A stretch of DNA of 64,000 nt, taken from Pegea sp. RAD2-039 (Eukaryota > Chordata > Thaliacea > Salpida > Salpidae). The translations under genes were made by a program, and so were the position numbers. The notes under the pieces were generated by a model. It was not told the DNA's origin, did no database searches, and was given only the letters and a program-made list of their open reading frames with translations. The DNA lies in the NCBI GenBank assembly GCA_034620365.1, contig JAQGEQ010000011.1, positions 372,001-436,000 on the forward strand, read 5' to 3'. Positions 61,001 through 64,000 of the stretch are shown here, piece after piece (position 1 is the stretch's first letter; every line of letters starts with the position of its first letter).

Positions 61001-64000
61001 TTAGTAGCTCAAAAATGCTGTAAAATATGTTAACTATTTACAACCTGTAGTCCTCTTTGCGCTTTTTATTAGCTTTTAACAAACTTTTCTCACAAAAACT
61101 AAAAAAAATTGAGAAAAATTGATGATGGATTAATAATCTGTAGTATAATGAGTATAACTGCTTAACCATGAACAACTAATTAAAAAGATTATTTTAAACG
61201 CAGAAAAAATTAAACGATTCTTTTCGGCTCCTGAAAAAACTTCATATTTGAAAACTTGTGATGTAAAATACTTTCAGTAGAAATGACAAAAAAAGAAATC
61301 TTAGTTGAAGCCAGAAATTCAGAAGAAAAAAAACAAAAAAAAACTCTGAACAAAGAAATAACTCAAAATGATTCTTTTTAAATCCTCTTTAGTTGAATAA
61401 TTATTTCCTAACTAGAAAAAAGTTAAAAGATTTATATGTGAGTTGTAAGTCATTAAATTATAGATGCAAATTTGAAATAGGGTAGGACAATACATAGTGG
61501 CAAATAAAGCTAGGAGTTAGTTTTGTGTCGCTCATTTATCTTTAATTCTCTTCTTTTACTGTAAATATATTCTGTTTGCTGACTAGTTTAACATCGTGTC
61601 TGAGTTTGTTGACCAAGTTGGTGATATAGAAACGACTCGAATTTTACTGATAGTACATTGAATTCTGATATGTTGAAACGAAAACAAAAGATGATATTCA
61701 TCTTTAAGCTGATGTCAAAGTACTCAAACGTCAACTCACAAGTCTCTCTTAGCTTGCAACGCATAATTTAAAGATTAGGCTGGATTTAATTTCAGTGAAA
61801 TGAAGATAAGATGCTTGTTCAACTTTCACTGCTCGTAATATTTGGATTTTAAAGCTTAAATAAAATTGTGGAATAATTATCAAGAACTTTATAGAGATGT
61901 GTTTAGATTTAAAATAGTGAAACAGATACTTTACACTTTCAAGATACTTATTGTTCTCTTTTTTGACCATTTTTAGTCAGTTTAGTACATTTCAAAATCA
62001 AATTGTTTTAGTAAAAAGTTTCTTTTTATTTATCTTGTTTCCAGTTCAAAGTCGGTGAAAGGAAGAAATCAAATAAGAAATTTTAGATGGAGCTTTACAC
62101 CTTGATTATTATCATTTTAATTTTATTTCAAAATTTTTTGAAGGTAGTATTGTGTCAAAACTGGGTCATTGTCATTACTCATCATTGAAAACTTCAAAAT
62201 TGTTGAAAATTCTGATAACAATTTGACTTAGAAAAATTAACAATTACAACCCAGAATTGCGGTGAGACAAAAACACTTAAAACTGTAAAAATAAAATTTG
62301 AGTAATCAATTAGCTGGAAGTAAAGTAAACTTTGCAGTTTATAAAAGCAAATCAGTATAGTGAAGAAAAAATTGTGACTGAAACCTTTTTAAATGCTACA
62401 CTAATTTTAAATTTCACTTTATTTAAAATAATTAATTCACTTTTCCTTTAAACTCTATCTCTTACAGTTAAAAAGTATTTGTTGAGTTTCTTTCTGATTT
62501 ATTGATAATATAATTTTGCTTCACATGAAAAATAAACTGTTTGGTAAAACTCTCGTTGTAAATTTATTGATGGTATATTTTGGTAAGATTATTGTTTTTA
62601 AAGCTGAAAAAAGTTTCATTTAACTCATTTATCTAGATAGATTTGTTGTAACTAGAGGTTAAGTTCATTTAAGCAATTTAAATTTATTACAAGAACTGTA
62701 AATAAGTTAATTATATTACCAATGCATTTGTAATGTTTGTATATTGAACGAAATATAAGAGAATCGTAGTTTTAAATTACCCTCAAAATTGAAAATAATT
62801 GAGTTATTGTACCGGAAACATATTTCGAAATTACAAATACTTAAAATATTGTTGGTATTGATAAAATCAGAATTATTTAATGATTTTATAAAAAGTTAGA
62901 ATCTAGCTTCGAAATAACTGTGGCTAAAATCAAGTTTCTTTTCAACTAATAACTGAATTCAATCGATAATCGGATAACTTATCCGATTTCATTCAACTAA
63001 AAGAGCTGAAGTAAATGACTCACTTTATTAACAGTTGAATAAACTAACTGATATTATTCCACTATCTTTGATATGTATCAATGATGTTGATGAAAAAAGT
63101 AAAAACAACAAATTATTGTGAAGTGCTTTTTGAAACAAGTACTTTTGTGTCACGCAACCCATTACACAAATAATATCTCAACATGTTGTATCTTCATTTG
63201 ACATATTTTCTTTTATTAAAAAACAGCCAACATCAACGGCGCCATGGATTAAGTAACATTCCTTGAAAACTTGTTTCTTAAAAACCTGAATCTGTTCTTA
63301 TCATCAACTAACATTGGAATGTGATTGTTTGAAATATGAATTGACTCAATAAATAAAGTCAGCAGAAGTGTTGAGATTTAGAAATATGGTTTGTGATTCT
63401 TGATGTTTTGAAACAAACTAGCAAGTCGATATTTTGTCAAGGATCAATCAAAAAGTTTATAAAAGCTTATGCGATTGGAAGATTAAACAATTTTTTGAAG
63501 TAGCCTGGAAGTATTTTCATAAAAGATATGATAGGCAATATAGTTTGTCACCCACATCAAAGCTGAATTCTTTTGTTATGTTTTCATTTGTCTGAACATT
63601 GGATAAAAAGCTAAAAAATCACAATTTAAAAAACTCTTTTACACATCATCATAAACACTAAGGAGGTAAACACTGAAACAATTTTTACTTTCAAAAGTTG
63701 TCTTAACTTATTCTAACGATAAAAGCTTTCGTATTATTTATATATTTAAAGTTTATTGCTAAATAACTACTACAAACTTACTTATTATATCAAAGCCTTT
63801 TTATTTATACCATAAGAAATTAAGATTTTACAGTTTGAATATCATTTAAACCAAAACTTTGTAGATTAAACAATATTTTTAACAATATTTAAACCCTGTC
63901 CCAAGTATAAATGTAAAGTATAAGATATTTTATTTGCAAGTATCATTAAAAATTCGAATTTTAGTTAATAAGGTACCAAGAATTTTGGAAAGATTTTTGC
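46077..64000. other. 18 kb without a recognisable gene upstream of NAV exons
   Basis: AT-rich and stop-dense on both strands. Open frames present (46617-46946 minus, 47097-47369 minus, 56369-56653 minus, 58543-58959 minus) show no family resemblance and no convincing splice frame with NAV. It is either a long NAV intron, with CH-domain exons to the right of the window, or intergenic DNA containing a promoter for a short NAV isoform. Confidence 0.6.
49163..49184 (+). repeat. Short tRNA-Arg-like fragment
   Basis: TGACGCGTCGGCCTAATGG resembles the 5' end and A box of tRNA-Arg (GACCGCGTGGCCTAATGG). No anticodon arm or B box follows. Possibly the stump of a tRNA-derived SINE; chance similarity is also possible. 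Confidence 0.25.

Overview
The window is a stretch of AT-rich (roughly 70% A+T by eye) animal nuclear DNA carrying parts of three large, intron-rich genes, all transcribed from the minus strand. There are no bacterial-type operons and no phage or CRISPR signals. Almost every coding exon is bounded by a GT/AG splice pair, and the reading phases carry through exon to exon, which is the main support for the three models. The organism looks like an invertebrate chordate, most likely a tunicate. The sodium-channel I-II linker keeps motifs I know from vertebrate Nav1 channels ([23 protein letters not shown]), several channel exon borders fall where vertebrate SCN exons end, and many introns are only 46-56 bp. 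Species and class cannot be fixed from this window.

Layout, left to right. (1) 640-17538, minus: N-terminal part of a voltage-gated Na+ channel alpha subunit (18 exons, 809 codons: cytosolic N-terminus, all of domain I and the I-II linker). Domains II-IV lie beyond the left edge. (2) 17539-25832: about 8.3 kb with no gene recognised, one tetranucleotide microsatellite. (3) 25833-33219, minus: complete YLPM1/ZAP3 homologue (21 exons, about 1412 aa), with a proline/asparagine-rich N-terminal half, Arg/Ser tracts, a P-loop kinase-like domain and a C-terminal RVRW phosphatase-docking motif. (4) 33220-38428: intergenic, with a GC-rich island, a decayed tRNA-Val-derived element (probable SINE) and a CRE plus CCAAT-box pair. 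(5) 38429-46076, minus: C-terminal half of a neuron navigator (NAV/unc-53/sickie) homologue (14 exons, 868 codons from the first supported ATG), with coiled coils, Ser-rich and basic segments, a full AAA domain and a proline-rich tail. (6) 46077-64000: about 18 kb without a recognisable exon, either a giant NAV intron holding the far N-terminus beyond the window or intergenic DNA.

The genes do not form a pathway: the Na+ channel and NAV proteins are neuronal (excitability, axon and cytoskeleton guidance), while YLPM1 is a nuclear RNA- and phosphatase-associated protein. A shared feature is a plausible 3' splice site at, or within about 50 nt upstream of, the first ATG of each model. This would fit tunicate spliced-leader trans-splicing or short 5'UTR introns. 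I found no clearly novel system; the most informative anomalies are listed as findings.
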